Positions 33,052 through 44,425 of a stretch of 64,000 nucleotides of DNA are shown here, one piece after another. The position numbers and the translations under genes were made by a program. The stretch comes from Ectocarpus siliculosus (taxonomy: Eukaryota; Sar; Phaeophyceae; Ectocarpales; Ectocarpaceae): the NCBI GenBank assembly GCA_000310025.1, contig FN648632.1, positions 29,924-93,923 of the forward strand, in the 5' to 3' direction. Position 1 is the first letter of the stretch; each line of letters starts with the position of its first letter. Under the pieces are notes generated by a model. That model was not told the origin of the DNA, ran no database searches, and saw nothing but the letters and a program-made list of their open reading frames with translations.

Positions 33052-36000
33052 ATGTTCCAACCCTCCTCTCCATCACGTCAGTATGGCTCCGTGATGGGTG
33101 AAGAACAGAATCCGTGCACAGGGACTCGCCGTGATCGGGTGCTGGAGCAGCCGCACCCAACGCGATGGCGGAATCTAGCTGTCGTTGGAGCGCTCGTAAT
33201 CGGTGCAACAGTGGTCGGCGTGGCATTCAACAGGCAACCCAGAGCAATAGCGGTAACGCCGAGCAACTCGGGCGCTAGTTTGGTGGACATCGTTACCCCT
33301 TCGGCAGGTACTTCTACGACTGCTGATGAGGCCATCCCATTCTCTCCGCGAGCATTCCCGAAGAAAATCGTCGAGACACCAAAGGTGCAGGAAGAAACAG
33401 CGGGCACGGTGGAAGAGGTGGCCCCGCTTTCCTTCCAGGCGCTCAACTTCTACCACATCCGGGACGGCAAGCCGGCGCAGGACTACCCCTGGCTCCAGGA
33501 TGTGAAGCTCATCGAACCCCACCGCGAGACAACTCTGTCGGTTTCATCGCCCCGAGACGGCTACGACTACATCTGGGAGGTGCGCAGCGGCGACACGGAC
33601 GACACCGAAGTGCGCGCGTCGGCGAGAGGGGCGGAGGCCCTCATAACCCTGACGATTCTCGACGACAACGTGATCACGCTGAAGGAGGTCACCTCCGACG
33701 GGGAGATCATGCGGCAGCTGGACGAGCTGGTGATGGTCAAGTATGTTCGCCGGGAGATCAGGACTCTAACGGACGATGAGCGCGAAGAGCTGTTTGATGC
33801 GGTAAGGAATGTTTTGCGGGGGGCTGGCGGGTGGGGGGTGCGAATGGCACTAGATAAGCTATTAGTGACCGCAATTGTTTGGGGACCTTCGAAGCTCAGC
33901 CTAGCTTGTCCCGGCACTGATATGCTGACGGTATCCATCGTGTGAGCCGCGACCCAGACCCGTCCAAAGGCACTGCCTCTTTTTAGGAAAATTATCCTTT
34001 TTTTGTTTCCTGAGAAAGGGAGCAAGCATTCGATGACAAAACATGCATGCTCTCGCTGACGATGCGCCTCCTTCTCTGTATGTACTGAACTGCACGGTAT
34101 ATTGATGGTGGCGGTGGTGTACAGCAGTTCGGCGACAGAGCATGCCTGTGCCGCTCGTTGGGTGACTCGCTCCCCGAATGCCGTATGCACAGCCATTTAG
34201 CTTGAGGCTCGGATGTTGTCAAGTGGATTGATTGCCGTGGATGCACATAGGTACAGAGTATGCCTGCAACACAAAAGTACAGAGTGTATGCCTGCAGTAC
34301 AAAGAGCAGCCATATGCTACGTACGGCAATACAGCCGGTATGCACATGATCCCGCATGTATGCGTATGTGTGCAGACAGACCTGATTGCTGTATTCACTT
34401 CTGTCGAGCGTTTTTCATTCCACAATCGTCCCGCCTTTGATTTGTAAAATGTAAGTTACCTATACAGATGTTTTTGTACTTAGTACCAGCTGGCATCACT
34501 GGTATCATCTGTGTATAGACTTCGAAATAAGTCCAGTACCCAGCCGGTTTCCCTCCACTCACTGAAAAGACTCCACCACGTCCCGTTCGACTGTGGGTGT
34601 ATATCTCGAATGGGTAGTCTTTCTGTGTGTGTTTTTATTATTGCTTAATTTGTTCTTGTTGCCTTCACCCCTGAGGGCTAGACTACTTGTATTGTAATAG
34701 TAACATTTTTTCTCATCCGATTCCCCATGTACATATTGGCGGTATTCTACCCATCGGCGTATTAATTTAGCCGTTCGTCACATTTTCCGTTACTTCTAAT
34801 CTGTATCGGGAGGAATTTCTTCGATCGGTGGGTATGTTGTCGGCCTGTATGGCTCGGCTTAATGACCACCCACAAGTACTTAGGTGCTGTGGTAATACGT
34901 ACAAAGCTTACCCCGACAGAGCGTGGATTTTGTTCTCCTGGAAAACTTGTTGTCCTTGACCCGTATTTTCAAAAAGTACTTAAGTGGGTGGTCCGATATA
35001 GTGGCATTTAGGGGCAAGAGGAGGATATGGCTCTCTTCAGGGCAGTGCCACTATTCGATATAATAAGCGGGTCATGACATGTTGAGATTGTGACAAGAGA
35101 TTTTGATGCCGCTACATCGACGGTTCCACTATTCAAGCTGCCACTATATCGGACCACCTACCTACTGCTGTATTGCTGGAAGAGTTGGAAGTTTTCGTCA
35201 CATACATCTTCGTCAGGATCAGAATCGCCGTCCGCAATACCTTGGTTCGTTGTTTTTCACCCGAGAATACGCAACCTAAAGTTGTTCGTCACCACACTCC
35301 CCAGCTGTGCATCGTCTGTGATAAGGTCGGGAGTATTTGTAGCTTTTCGACGTACAGGCTCTCTCCTTGACTCCCATTTTTCACTCGCAATAATTCCGAT
35401 ACAAGTTGGAAATACTACCTCGAGGGACCTGACCCCAAACGCCAAACGCAAACCAGTGTTTCCGTTACACGAGTATGTATTATGAACAAGTTGACCGTTT
35501 CCGTCGCCCCCCACTACTGCTGTGCGCCTGTGTGAAGGTCCCGTTCATAAAACGTGATACGCTATATTTTGTTGGCCTCTGCAGTATGTTGGTGCTGCTG
35601 TTGGCTCCTTCTCATCGTCCACTTCCGCTGACGACCTAGATATCATGTTAATATATACTCACAGGATGGTCGTCGTGACGTGATACATTTCTTGCTATTA
35701 GTATAGGAAAAAATAAAAAAAAAATGGCTCGATTTTTGTATTTCTACAGCAGTATGAGACGCCGACTGTACATGGAAGTCGTACGAGTGTCGACTTAGTT
35801 GTGCTGTCACAGCATCTTCCACGCACTTCTGCCAGTGCTGGTTTGTTGATCGGAGTCTTGTAGGTCGAGATACAGCAGTGGGATTCTCGGGTTGTGGAGG
35901 CAAAAGTGAACCAGAGCAAAAAATTTCATGCATAAATAGCTCGATTATTGCTGTGTTTTTGCAACAGCAGTATGGACTAGACGCCGAACGACGTCCGCGT

Positions 36001-36536
36001 ACTACCGCAACGACCTGACTGGATGGGATACATCCTGCCACGGCGAACCATAGTACAGTGCGATGCAAACATCCGTTCGTGTGCCGCGCGGCTGCCACAT
36101 GTGTCGACGACCGGTACACGTAGAGCTCTCGCCATGTTGTCGTTACCGCGCAGGAGGACCCCTCGCAGATCTTCCACATCGTGCTACAACGACAGCAGTA
36201 CTACTGCTGTACATAGATGTCGTAGGAGAGTGGAGTTGTGCTGTCACGGCATCTTCCACGCACTCTCCTACCGGTGCTTGCGTCGATTGGAGCCTTGTAG
36301 GCCGAAATACAAGAGTCGGTTGGGTTCCCGGGTTGTGGAAGCAAACCTGCCTGCGACAACAGAGAAGGCGGTGTTCTATTTACTATAACAGAGTATCCCG
36401 CTCAACTTTTTTTTTTTTGCGACATGTGGTTGCATATTTCTTTGCCACTGCCGAAAAAGACCGCTGGATCTGCAGTCCACCTTTCGCATTTATTTATCAT
36501 TTTACACCGAACGAAGCAGGACGGGTTGACCTTCAT

Positions 36537-36584
<48 letters not shown>

Positions 36585-39500
36585 CTCTACATGAAAAACC
36601 GTTCCGATCTCTCTCTACCCAGTAACTTCATAATGTCGGTACTTATGGATTATTACCTGTTGGAAATTGTGGGAATCCCTTCATCATTCCGAGAGAGCCA
36701 TAGGTCGGCATCCGGCCTTTTCTTTTTTTGTATGCACTTTTCTTCCTGTCTGTGAAGTTTTGACGTTGCGCTTGCCATCGTCGCTGAGGTGTCTGTGGCT
36801 TCAAACCTTCTCAGCCGGCCTTAAAACTTCTAGTTGATAAGTCTCCGTGGTACCTTCTCCGCGCATGAGTCATATGCAGTTTTGACCTGCGCTTTGACTT
36901 CAAGAGGTATTTTACCTCCCCGTCTTGCATTGGTGAGTACCTGCGTTATACCTATTACGGAAGGATCGTTCCACGACGCAAACGTCGACGTCTCCGTTTT
37001 TTTTTGTCCCCTCCGCACTCCTTCCGTGCGGCGGTTTTCACACCGACTTCGAACGTGGGGTGCAATTTCCTCTCTTCGTACCTTCCACGTCGGCCTTCTC
37101 CATCGTTATGTACATAGAGTGTATACCTCGATTTGTCGGCTTTTCGATTCCGATAGAGACAAGACTACGGACTGACATTTCCCTTTCACCCCCGACGGGA
37201 CCGCGCGCTCGTCGAGTGCCGAAATTCTTCACCACTTCCTTGCCTCTCCCAACACCGTCCCTTCTTCCCGCCCCAACAAATCTTCTCCCCTTCTTCTTCT
37301 TCTTTCCTTCCTCCCGGACAATCACCACTATCCGTCCTGGATGTTGGCCCCCAGCCCCATTGGGGGGCGGGGGGCCAATCCTTAACCCTAGTATATCTTT
37401 TTTGCGAGATGCTGACATGTAACGAACGGTTTTGCTCTGATGGCCGGCGTGACGGACCTCCAGATGTTTACGCTTTGGGACGTGCGAGTGGACACCGGAA
37501 AGGGAAAGGAACTCTACGGGGACGACTACGCCGACATCTACGCCATCAACCGCCTGCACTTTAAGGCGGCGATGAGCGAGACCTGCGACCACGTAAGTTT
37601 CATGGTCTGCTTGTTGAACATAGGTTGCTGGAAAATATTATTTGTTTGAGTCACTTACATAGGCGGACTCGCAGCCAACCACAAGCAAGATACATACGTG
37701 TCTCCCTGGGGGAGAGAACGTGATGTGTGTCGTTCTTCTTTACTTCGTATATTGACGGCAGAGGAGAGCCAAGAAAACCACGTTTTCAGGCTGATAAAAA
37801 TAGGCCTCTCGCCTCCGCTTCTTCGGCAGGGATTGGGTGGGGCTCACTTGTACGTATTTTTGACGAGAGAGAGAGTAGTTGTCCACTCGTGTAGCAGACC
37901 AAGGTCGCGAGGGATGATGGGCGCACTTTATTTTACTTATCCCCGGTGTGGTGTACGAAGAGGAAAGCTATGGTCTTCATTTTCATGTGATCTGTTCATG
38001 ATGTCATCTTGCTTTCAGATTTTTCAGCCGGGTTCCGGTACCTTGGCTAAAGTCATGTTACTTTCAGTATTTATCAGCGTGCTTTATAATCCTCCCGTCG
38101 GGAATCAACAACTACGCTGTTTCCTCAACTCCGTCTCACCCGCAAATCATCTCTCCTTTGCCGTGTCAACCATCGAAAGGCTCGCCTCAAGCTCTCCCAT
38201 ACTGATGTCATCTGCCGTTTGTTTTGTTCGCCTCCTTTGGTGCACTTGTTGGTTACCGCAGTTCCACGACGGTCTCGGCTTCTTGACCAGCCACTCCCTG
38301 ATCTCCAACACGTTCGAGTACAGCCTTCAGCGAGTGAACCCCAAGCTGACCCTGCCGTATTGGGACTTCACCATCGAGGACTTCGAGGCGGAGAAGTCTT
38401 TCGACGACGACGATCTCAAGATCGTCTCGCCGATCTTCCAGGAGTCGTGGTTCGGCTCGGCCGATCCCGACGACAACATCGTGAGTTGGTTTGTTCTTGC
38501 CGTTGCTGCTCTGCTGCTTTGAAGGGAAAAACTTGAGTCGTCTGGTCTCAGCAGCATCGCAGGCCGTTGGTGCTGTGGATGGTGCAATGGTGTCGCGCAC
38601 TCCGTAGAGGTGATCGAAGAGTGCACTGATGTATCTTGCCGCTTGGCGTGCTGCCGTAAACGACGACGACGATGACTGCAAAGGCCCTTCTCCCATCTCG
38701 TTCTGAATAGCAACCAGACGACGGCATATTTTCGCCGGTTATCGGCGTGGCGTATGAATGCATGCATCATCACGAACACGGCCCGATCCGCCGATGTCGA
38801 CTGCCGTTGATTGTTGTCTCGAAAAAGTTGTTGGTAGAAAAGTACTACTCGAAAGGAAGCGAGCACTGAAACGACAACTTTGTCTCCGCTCCCGATCGTT
38901 CCGCGGTGGTGCCACTTATGCAGGTGAAAGATGGGAGGTGGGCAAACACGGAGATCCCCGCGATGTACCCAGGCGACCCGGGAGACTTGAACCCGGACGT
39001 GTATGGCCTCCTGCGGTCCCGCTGGAACGTCAACTCGTCGCCGTGAGTCGTGAAACGCTCAAGGAGATGGTTGCGGTAGCAGTAGATTATCAGCGTCCGA
39101 TCGGCGCAAGGGTCTGGTATATATATGCCGACCGAAGTCACTCTTATGGTGCTGTTTTCATAGCAGCAGCACAAACCACCGCACGGGCTACAGCTGGCTG
39201 CTGGCGGTAGCTCAAAGCAGTAAGTGATGCATCATGGTAGTGTTGTGCTTTATTATTAGTTATATTTTAGGAGGCGCTCGGTTCTCGGCACTGCTGCCTC
39301 GTGCCTGGCCACGGCGGCGGGCCGTTTGTTGCTGCTCGATTATATGCCGTTGAGTGTATTGATTTTCCGTGGTACGTTGCGTTGACGAACGGCTCGATCA
39401 ACTCACTCAACGCATTCCCTCTCTCCCTCTCGATGTGCCAAAAAAACACCCACAGGTACCTGACTCGCGGGATGGGCACGCTGTGCAACACGTACGACGT

Positions 39501-41520
39501 GACGCAGATCTACCCCTGGCCTACCTGCGAGCTCCACTACTGGATGGCCACCGAGTACTCGGACTTCTACTCGTGGGTGTGGACGAGCATGTACGCGCCC
39601 CACGGGCCCGTGCACACCTGGATCGGGGGCGTGCTGAACTGCGAGGAGACCATGGCCTCCGTGAGCAGCCTCGTCGGGGAGGACAATGCCAACTCCCTTG
39701 CGCTGTACGCGTTCGACCAGCGCAAGAACTTCTGGCGGGACGGCTTCTTCGACTGCGAGGGCACGGCCGAGGCGGGCGCGACGGAGGACGTGGTCTTCTC
39801 CGAGGGGATGTGCGGCTGCCTGGGCTTCGACCTCAGCAGCAACTCGGATGACTGGCAGACCATCTACTACAACTCCACCATCGACTTCGACAACGTCATC
39901 AGCGAGTACGACGACGAGACCAAGCGCATGGTCGTCGCGGAGGTGTGCGCCTCGACCATCCACGACGGCGACCACCTGCAGGTGTGTGTGTGTGTGTGTG
40001 TGTGTGGTGTTTTGAGGAAGATGTCTCGTATCGTTGCCCGGTATGTTGCTACTGCCTGTAGCGTCGACGGTGCGTAGCAGGCGTACCAATGGAGAGACGT
40101 GGGGCTTTGAGCGGCAACAACCGGGAAGTGCTGCCATTCTGCTGTTGTTGCTGCTGCTGTGTGGACATTTCCCGGTGTCTTGTTGCCGAACTCTGCTGTT
40201 GCTGTCTTGTGTTTGTCGTTTACGAGGCGGTCCACATTTGTCGATGTCGTTTGTGCCGGTCCTCTGTTCAGTTGTGCGCAAGTACGGCGAAAGCCTCTAC
40301 GTGCATGTTCAGCAATTCTTCCTCCGAAATGGTTTCGGCAGCGGTTGTAGTGATGCGTTCTAGCATGTTCCACAATACGGGGACAAGTTCAACGGCAGCC
40401 GACGTTGTCTTTTCTGTTTCCATCATGATTTTTGAAGCCAACCTACTCCCTTGTGTGGCCCGTCTCTGTTCCGTTCGATCGATCTACTACCACCACCACC
40501 ACCATCAGGCGGGCTCCTCGCTTGACCCAACCTTCTGGCCAATGCACCCGACGATGGAGCGCCTGTTCATGTTCGCCCGGCTGACGGGGAACACCAACGA
40601 CCTGGACTGGCCGGACGCCGATTCCTCCTCCTCCAACGAGATGATAAGCCGTTACGGCGACGATTGCGTCGGCCACGGCGGCAGCGACGTGTTCCCCTTC
40701 GACCTTCTCGACTCAGACCATGACGGATTCGAGGTGTGTACTGTAGAACCAACTCCCTGGAACGGAACGCCTTCAGTTCTCTAGCCCACCCCGATGCAGC
40801 CCTCTCGGAAATAGACTGAACGCTTTGCGTCGTGCTTGAGGCCTCCTCGACACCATCGCCAGTACAGGCTACGGTCGACCTACAGCAAGCTTGCGTGTAG
40901 ACCCCCACGCACTAGCCCTACCCACTGTGATGGCTCTGACTCGACTGATTGCACGTGCTCCCCACCCCCCGTGGTTCGACCTCTGGTGGATCCCGATTGC
41001 TTCGGCCAAACAACATCTGGCATCGACGTACGTAGGGTCTGTCTGTAGCGTACCAACAATACAGCCGTTTACCCCAGTCAAGTCATTGTTCATGGCTGCT
41101 TGCTTACTCCCATCGCAACCGAAGCAGCACCCACGCTCAACACGTACCCTTGTGGCTCCCTCCCCCCCCCCCCCCCCCGGCCTGCCCGACACATCTCATC
41201 TGTTTCAGATCAAGACCGGCATGAAGGGCAACCCCGAGACCGGGAACAGCTTCACCAACCGAGAGGTCCTCGCAGCGATGGACCCTAGGGTGAACCAGCT
41301 GTCCTACGTGTACGACACCTTCAAGTGGGACCACTGCTTGGGTAGCGGCTACGACTTCGACACCGCGTTTGACTTTTCTTCGACGGCTAGCGCCGAGGAC
41401 AAGGCCAAGTCGACCATGAAGAACGAGCCGACCATGAGAAACCCCTGGGCTAATCTGAAGAAGAGTGGTGTCGGGGCAAGCCAGGGTAGCACCAAGAAGG
41501 CTAGCAAGGGCAAGAACTGA
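33052..41520 (+). CDS. Membrane-anchored tyrosinase (type-3 copper oxidase)
   Basis: Exons are 33052-33801, 37464-37592, 38262-38480, 38924-39042, 39456-39981, 40509-40733 and 41209-41520 (TGA); all phases close, 759 residues. Residues about 42-59 form one hydrophobic span (LAVVGALVIGATVVGVAF) after a basic N-terminus, suggesting a type II membrane anchor with an exported or luminal enzyme. Copper site A: H282 in RLHFKAAM, H295 in HFHDGLGF and H304 in FLTSH, followed by LTLPYWDFTIED. Copper site B: H455 and H459 in APHGPVHTWIGG, and H594 in FWPMHPTMERLF. Such enzymes oxidise mono- and diphenols to quinones. The layout (REIRTLTDDEREELF before the copper domain, then CDHFHDG) recalls oomycete tyrosinases. 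In a brown alga, phlorotannin cross-linking or melanin-like pigment are reasonable guesses, not shown. The C-terminus is Ser/Lys-rich. Intron 1 (3.66 kb) is unusually long and full of repeats. Confidence 0.9.
34556..34643 (+). repeat. Dispersed ~85-bp repeat, copy in tyrosinase intron 1
   Basis: This unit begins cactcactgaaaagactcc and ends gtgtgtttttattatt. It recurs at about 44346-44425 and 45573-45657, where it sits inside the interrupted 5' LTR of the copia element. The 3' LTR of that element lacks it, so it may be an independent short element. Confidence 0.8.
34863..35158. repeat. Overlapping inverted repeats in tyrosinase intron 1
   Basis: A perfect 20-bp inverted pair lies at 34987-35006 (ggtggtccgatatagtggca) and 35139-35158. 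A second, near-perfect pair (gaccaccca-caagtactt and its complement) lies at about 34863-34880 and 34974-34992, sharing the ggtggtc core. The 172-bp interval 34987-35158 could be a MITE-like element; no clear target duplication is visible. Confidence 0.75.
35767..35905. repeat. Intronic direct repeat, copy 1
   Basis: Shares, in order, tgtacat-ga-gtcgta, ttgtgctgtcac-gcatcttc, cttgtagg-cga-ata and cgggttgtgga-gcaaa with 36209-36345. The copies are about 442 bp apart and clearly diverged. Confidence 0.7.
36209..36345. repeat. Intronic direct repeat, copy 2
   Basis: Diverged counterpart of 35767-35905, also in tyrosinase intron 1. Confidence 0.7.
36539..36584. repeat. (TTG)n microsatellite
   Basis: About fifteen uninterrupted TTG units in tyrosinase intron 1. 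Confidence 0.97.
39981..40004. repeat. (GT)n microsatellite at a donor site
   Basis: A GT run starts exactly at the tyrosinase exon 5 donor (CAG|gtgtgtgt), so the donor itself is the first repeat unit. Length change here could create alternative donors. Confidence 0.9.
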
Positions 41521-41978
41521 CTTTAGATTGCTGGGTTTGCGTGAAGTGGTGGGGATAGCGAATGGGAGAGGGAAGAGTACCGAACGTTGACGTTGGTACG
41601 TAAGGGGTATTTTACGTTCATGATGTTGTATTTAGTTATTTCTTTTCTCTGCAGAGTGCGGAGGGGAGAGAGGTGGGGGTTAGCACAACACCAGCGCCAG
41701 ATTGCTGGACTGGCCGATGATACGTCGGCCGGCAGGATGGGGGGATAGGCTAGCTTATTCCCGGTGTGCTCGAGCGTTGCGCATGTGCCGACCCGCTCTT
41801 TCGTGCGACTTTGGCAGGCAGGCGCTGGAGTCTTGGGTGGGGGGGGGGTGCGATGTCTGGCGGAATTGTGGTGTTTGTGGTGATACGTTGGCCCCCCCTA
41901 CACCCGTCGCACTTTCTGGCACTTTCGTGGTTTTCTAGCTTTCGGCTTCGGCCTTCTGTGGGAGGGTGTTGTCATACA

Positions 41979-42013
41979 GTTGAATCCAACCTCGTGTATA
42001 CGCTTGTGCCCAG
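41979..42013 (+). repeat. 35-bp dispersed repeat, copy 1
   Basis: Starts gttgaatccaacctcgtgta and ends cgcttgtgcccag. It matches 43079-43113 at 34 of 35 positions. Sequence on either side is unrelated apart from a ttcgg motif upstream. Confidence 0.85.
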
Positions 42014-42055
42014 AACGATTTCAGCTCTGCTCTGTTTCTCGGACGAACGGGGTGT

Positions 42056-42172
42056 CCGTTTGTTGTCCCTGTCAATTTTGTCCGGTGTCCACAAAGATTC
42101 CATTTTTTGTTGTGTTGTCCCGGACGTCCGTCCGTCCGTTTGTTGTCTCTGTTATTTTTGTCCTGTGTCGCG
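42056..42172 (+). repeat. Tandem duplication, ~80-bp period
   Basis: The segment ccgtttgttgtc-ctgt, then attttgtcc and gtgtc, occurs at 42056 and again at 42136 with a few substitutions. Confidence 0.75.
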
Positions 42173-43078
42173 GGGCTGCATACGTCGGCTTCCCGAAGTA
42201 CGCTGTCGCGGTGGTTGGGTTGTGACCAATTCGTTTCTGTCCTTTTGGGCTTCAGGAGCATAGAAAGACAAGGCGATTTTGACGCTATTGTTGTCGAACT
42301 GGGCTTATCGTGTGCTTCCACTGCTGTACCACCTCGCCGTGTATGCGTACGGGCTGATGTTCATGTCGGACACATAAGCACAAACTCCGATCTGCACCTG
42401 CGGCCTTGTAGTTACCCCCCATGATGGCGTCGACCTTGTCGTTATTTGTCGGTATCACGTGCTAGTGCTGTGTGGTAGCTGCCTCTGCTGACTGCTGTGT
42501 ATGAAATCCTGCTCGTTGCGTAAGATGATGTGTTGCTCGAGACGATGTGTGACTCCTTTGCGAAGACGATGTGTAGCTTGTGATCCTACTTTGATACCCC
42601 CTTGCATCTCGCCCGTGTCTTTTCTACCCCTTTGATGCCCTCACGAGAAGTTTTGCTTGAGATGTACGTCCGTAGTAGGACTGACAAGAGATTCTTGTAC
42701 GTACCCACCCCGTGCTGCGCTGCGGTTGATTGGTGTTTGGTTCGTATGGATGCAGTCAATACTGATGACACATCTTCGTCGAAGAATGATGAACGTTGTA
42801 GGTGCTGTCGTTGTTTCATTAAAAAACTGCGTGCAGCAGAGGAAGTCGGGGCGTGTTGTCCTTGTCTGGCGATGAATTAGTGGTGCGACCTTGCATGTGT
42901 ATATGGCGGAAATACATTGCAAAGGACGCGCCCGTAAATGCAGATGCGTGATTGCCAATGTCGCGCCCGTGACAGGCGCTGCGTGGAAAGATCCGCATTC
43001 ATTCTTCAGGGAAGCTTATTCGTCGAACAGAGAACAGACAGAATTAAAAGGCGTTTATTGGTAGAACAGTTTCGGATT

Positions 43079-43113
43079 GTTGAATCCAACCTCGTCTATA
43101 CGCTTGTGCCCAG
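43079..43113 (+). repeat. 35-bp dispersed repeat, copy 2
   Basis: Counterpart of 41979-42013, differing at one base. Confidence 0.85.
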
Positions 43114-43167
43114 TCGGATTGTAGGTTCATTAATTATAGGCAAAGCACGTAGCACGCATCATGCGAA

Positions 43168-43500
43168 GCGCCATAGTGTGGCGGCATCCGTGCTGCAGGC
43201 GACCGGCATTCACTGGATCACATCGTACGTAGGCCGGTAGAACAATTAATTCGACATGCTATTGTTTTGCTGCAATGCCGCGTCCCAACACACAAAGCGC
43301 CAAAGTGTGGCTTCATCCGCGTTGGGGACAAAGCGTCCAGTACGCAACAAGAGAAGCGCCATAGTGTGGCTGCATCCATGCTGTAGGCAGAGCGCGTAGC
43401 ACGCAACGCGCGAAGCGCCATAGTGTGGCTGCATCCGTGTCGTGAGCGAAGCGCACAGCACGCGAAAGCACTATAATGTGGCCGCGTCCGAGCCGTAGGT
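43168..43500. repeat. Degenerate minisatellite, ~59-bp period
   Basis: The core gcgccatagtgtggctgcat recurs with variation from 43168, 43297, 43356, 43415 and 43466. The last three intervals are 59, 59 and about 51 bp, and linker motifs gtagcacgca are shared. Weaker echoes (cacaacgtggct, ccacagcgtggctgc) lie near 43610 and 43730. Confidence 0.85.
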
Positions 43501-44030
43501 GAACGGCATTCATTCATCGAAATAACAACAAATCAACGTAGGCTGAAAGAAAAACAACAAAAAAACTCACATGCCTTTGGTGCACATGCCTTTGGTTATG
43601 GTGACGATCCACAACGTGGCTAATGCAGAACAGTTATCGCATATAATCACGGAACCATGAAGCCCATCGAGTCAAATTCAAAGTAGGCCGATTAAAAATC
43701 TCACAGGTATTTGTGTATCGTGACGCGCCACAGCGTGGCTGCCTCCGTGCCAAAGCAACACGGCTATCGCCTCTAATCACGCAACAATGAGGTCATCTTA
43801 GGCCAGAAAAAGAAAGGGAACATTCTTTCCCGCGTTGATCAGACGGGGCGCACTGGTAACGAAGCGCTATGAAAAGAGTCGTCCACCGCTTTCTGCGGTA
43901 GAGGCAGACATACATGCGCTTTGGACTACACCTTTGCAAGTTAACAAAACATAGTTCTTGTGACACTCTACCTTCCGAAGAGGCCCATGTATGTCGGCAG
44001 CCATGCGTACACGTACAGTGGGGGTCCCTG

Positions 44031-44160
44031 TATAGTGCGGGCATGGGCCAAGCGATTTCACCCGCACTATAGTGGGCGCCCGCACTATTTGATTTCGGGC
44101 CTGACTAGTGCAGCAAGACGCACTATTCAGGGTCCTCAGTACCATCAATAGTGCAGGCAG
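44031..44160. repeat. Palindromic cluster of AGTGC motifs
   Basis: tatagtgcgggc (44031-44042) is answered by cccgcactata (44061-44071) and gcccgcactat (44078-44088). Further gcactatt and aatagtgc pairs follow up to about 44160. The arrangement looks like small nested foldback elements just before the copia insertion. Confidence 0.7.
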
Positions 44161-44201
44161 GCGTACTATTCGCGATATCACCGGTTGCATTGTCTTGAAC
44201 G

Positions 44202-44206
44202 AAAAA
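44202..44206. repeat. Probable target-site duplication, left (aaaaa)
   Basis: Five A before the LTR start match five A after the 3' LTR end (52711-52715). Low complexity weakens the evidence. Confidence 0.6.
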
Positions 44207-44425
44207 TGTTATGGAAATGTTAGCACATAGCCAGTATTAGTCAAGTTCAGTAGCACTGCTCTTGTATGTCGTAGATCTCATATGTGTCGGTTCGAATGTC
44301 GGTTCGAATGTAACTTACGTATGTGTATGCGGAGGAATTACTCTTGCTGAAAAGACTCCACCACATCCCGTTCGACTGTGGGTATATCTCGAATGGGTAG
44401 TCTTTCTGTGTGTGTTTTTATTATA
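44207..44425 (+). repeat. 5' LTR, first part
   Basis: Matches the start of the 3' LTR to about the ggaggaattactct stretch, then continues into the ~85-bp dispersed repeat that the 3' LTR lacks. Confidence 0.8.

Larger units (their letters stand above)
41521..44201. other. Repeat-rich intergenic region
   Basis: No gene could be supported between the tyrosinase and the copia element. The stretch holds a short tandem duplication (42056-42172), a 35-bp dispersed pair (41979-42013 and 43079-43113), a degenerate minisatellite (43168-43500) and a palindromic cluster (44031-44160). Confidence 0.6.

Noticed and set aside
33567-34196. 209-residue minus-strand frame
   Set aside because: Overlaps tyrosinase exon 1 antisense and runs into its intron; no motif.
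37038-37592. 184-residue minus-strand frame
   Set aside because: Antisense to tyrosinase exon 2 and its upstream intron; the plus strand has copper-site residues in phase.
37698-38522. 274-residue plus-strand frame
   Set aside because: Only its last 219 bases are the tyrosinase exon 3; the upstream part is intron read-through ending at a good acceptor (38261).
39403-40281. 292-residue minus-strand frame
   Set aside because: Antisense to tyrosinase exon 5, which carries copper-site B motifs; Val/His/Gly-rich shadow composition.
43168-43500. Possible CRISPR-like array
   Set aside because: Units vary in sequence and spacing, there are no unique spacers of constant length and no cas-like genes, and the context is eukaryotic; it is a degenerate minisatellite.
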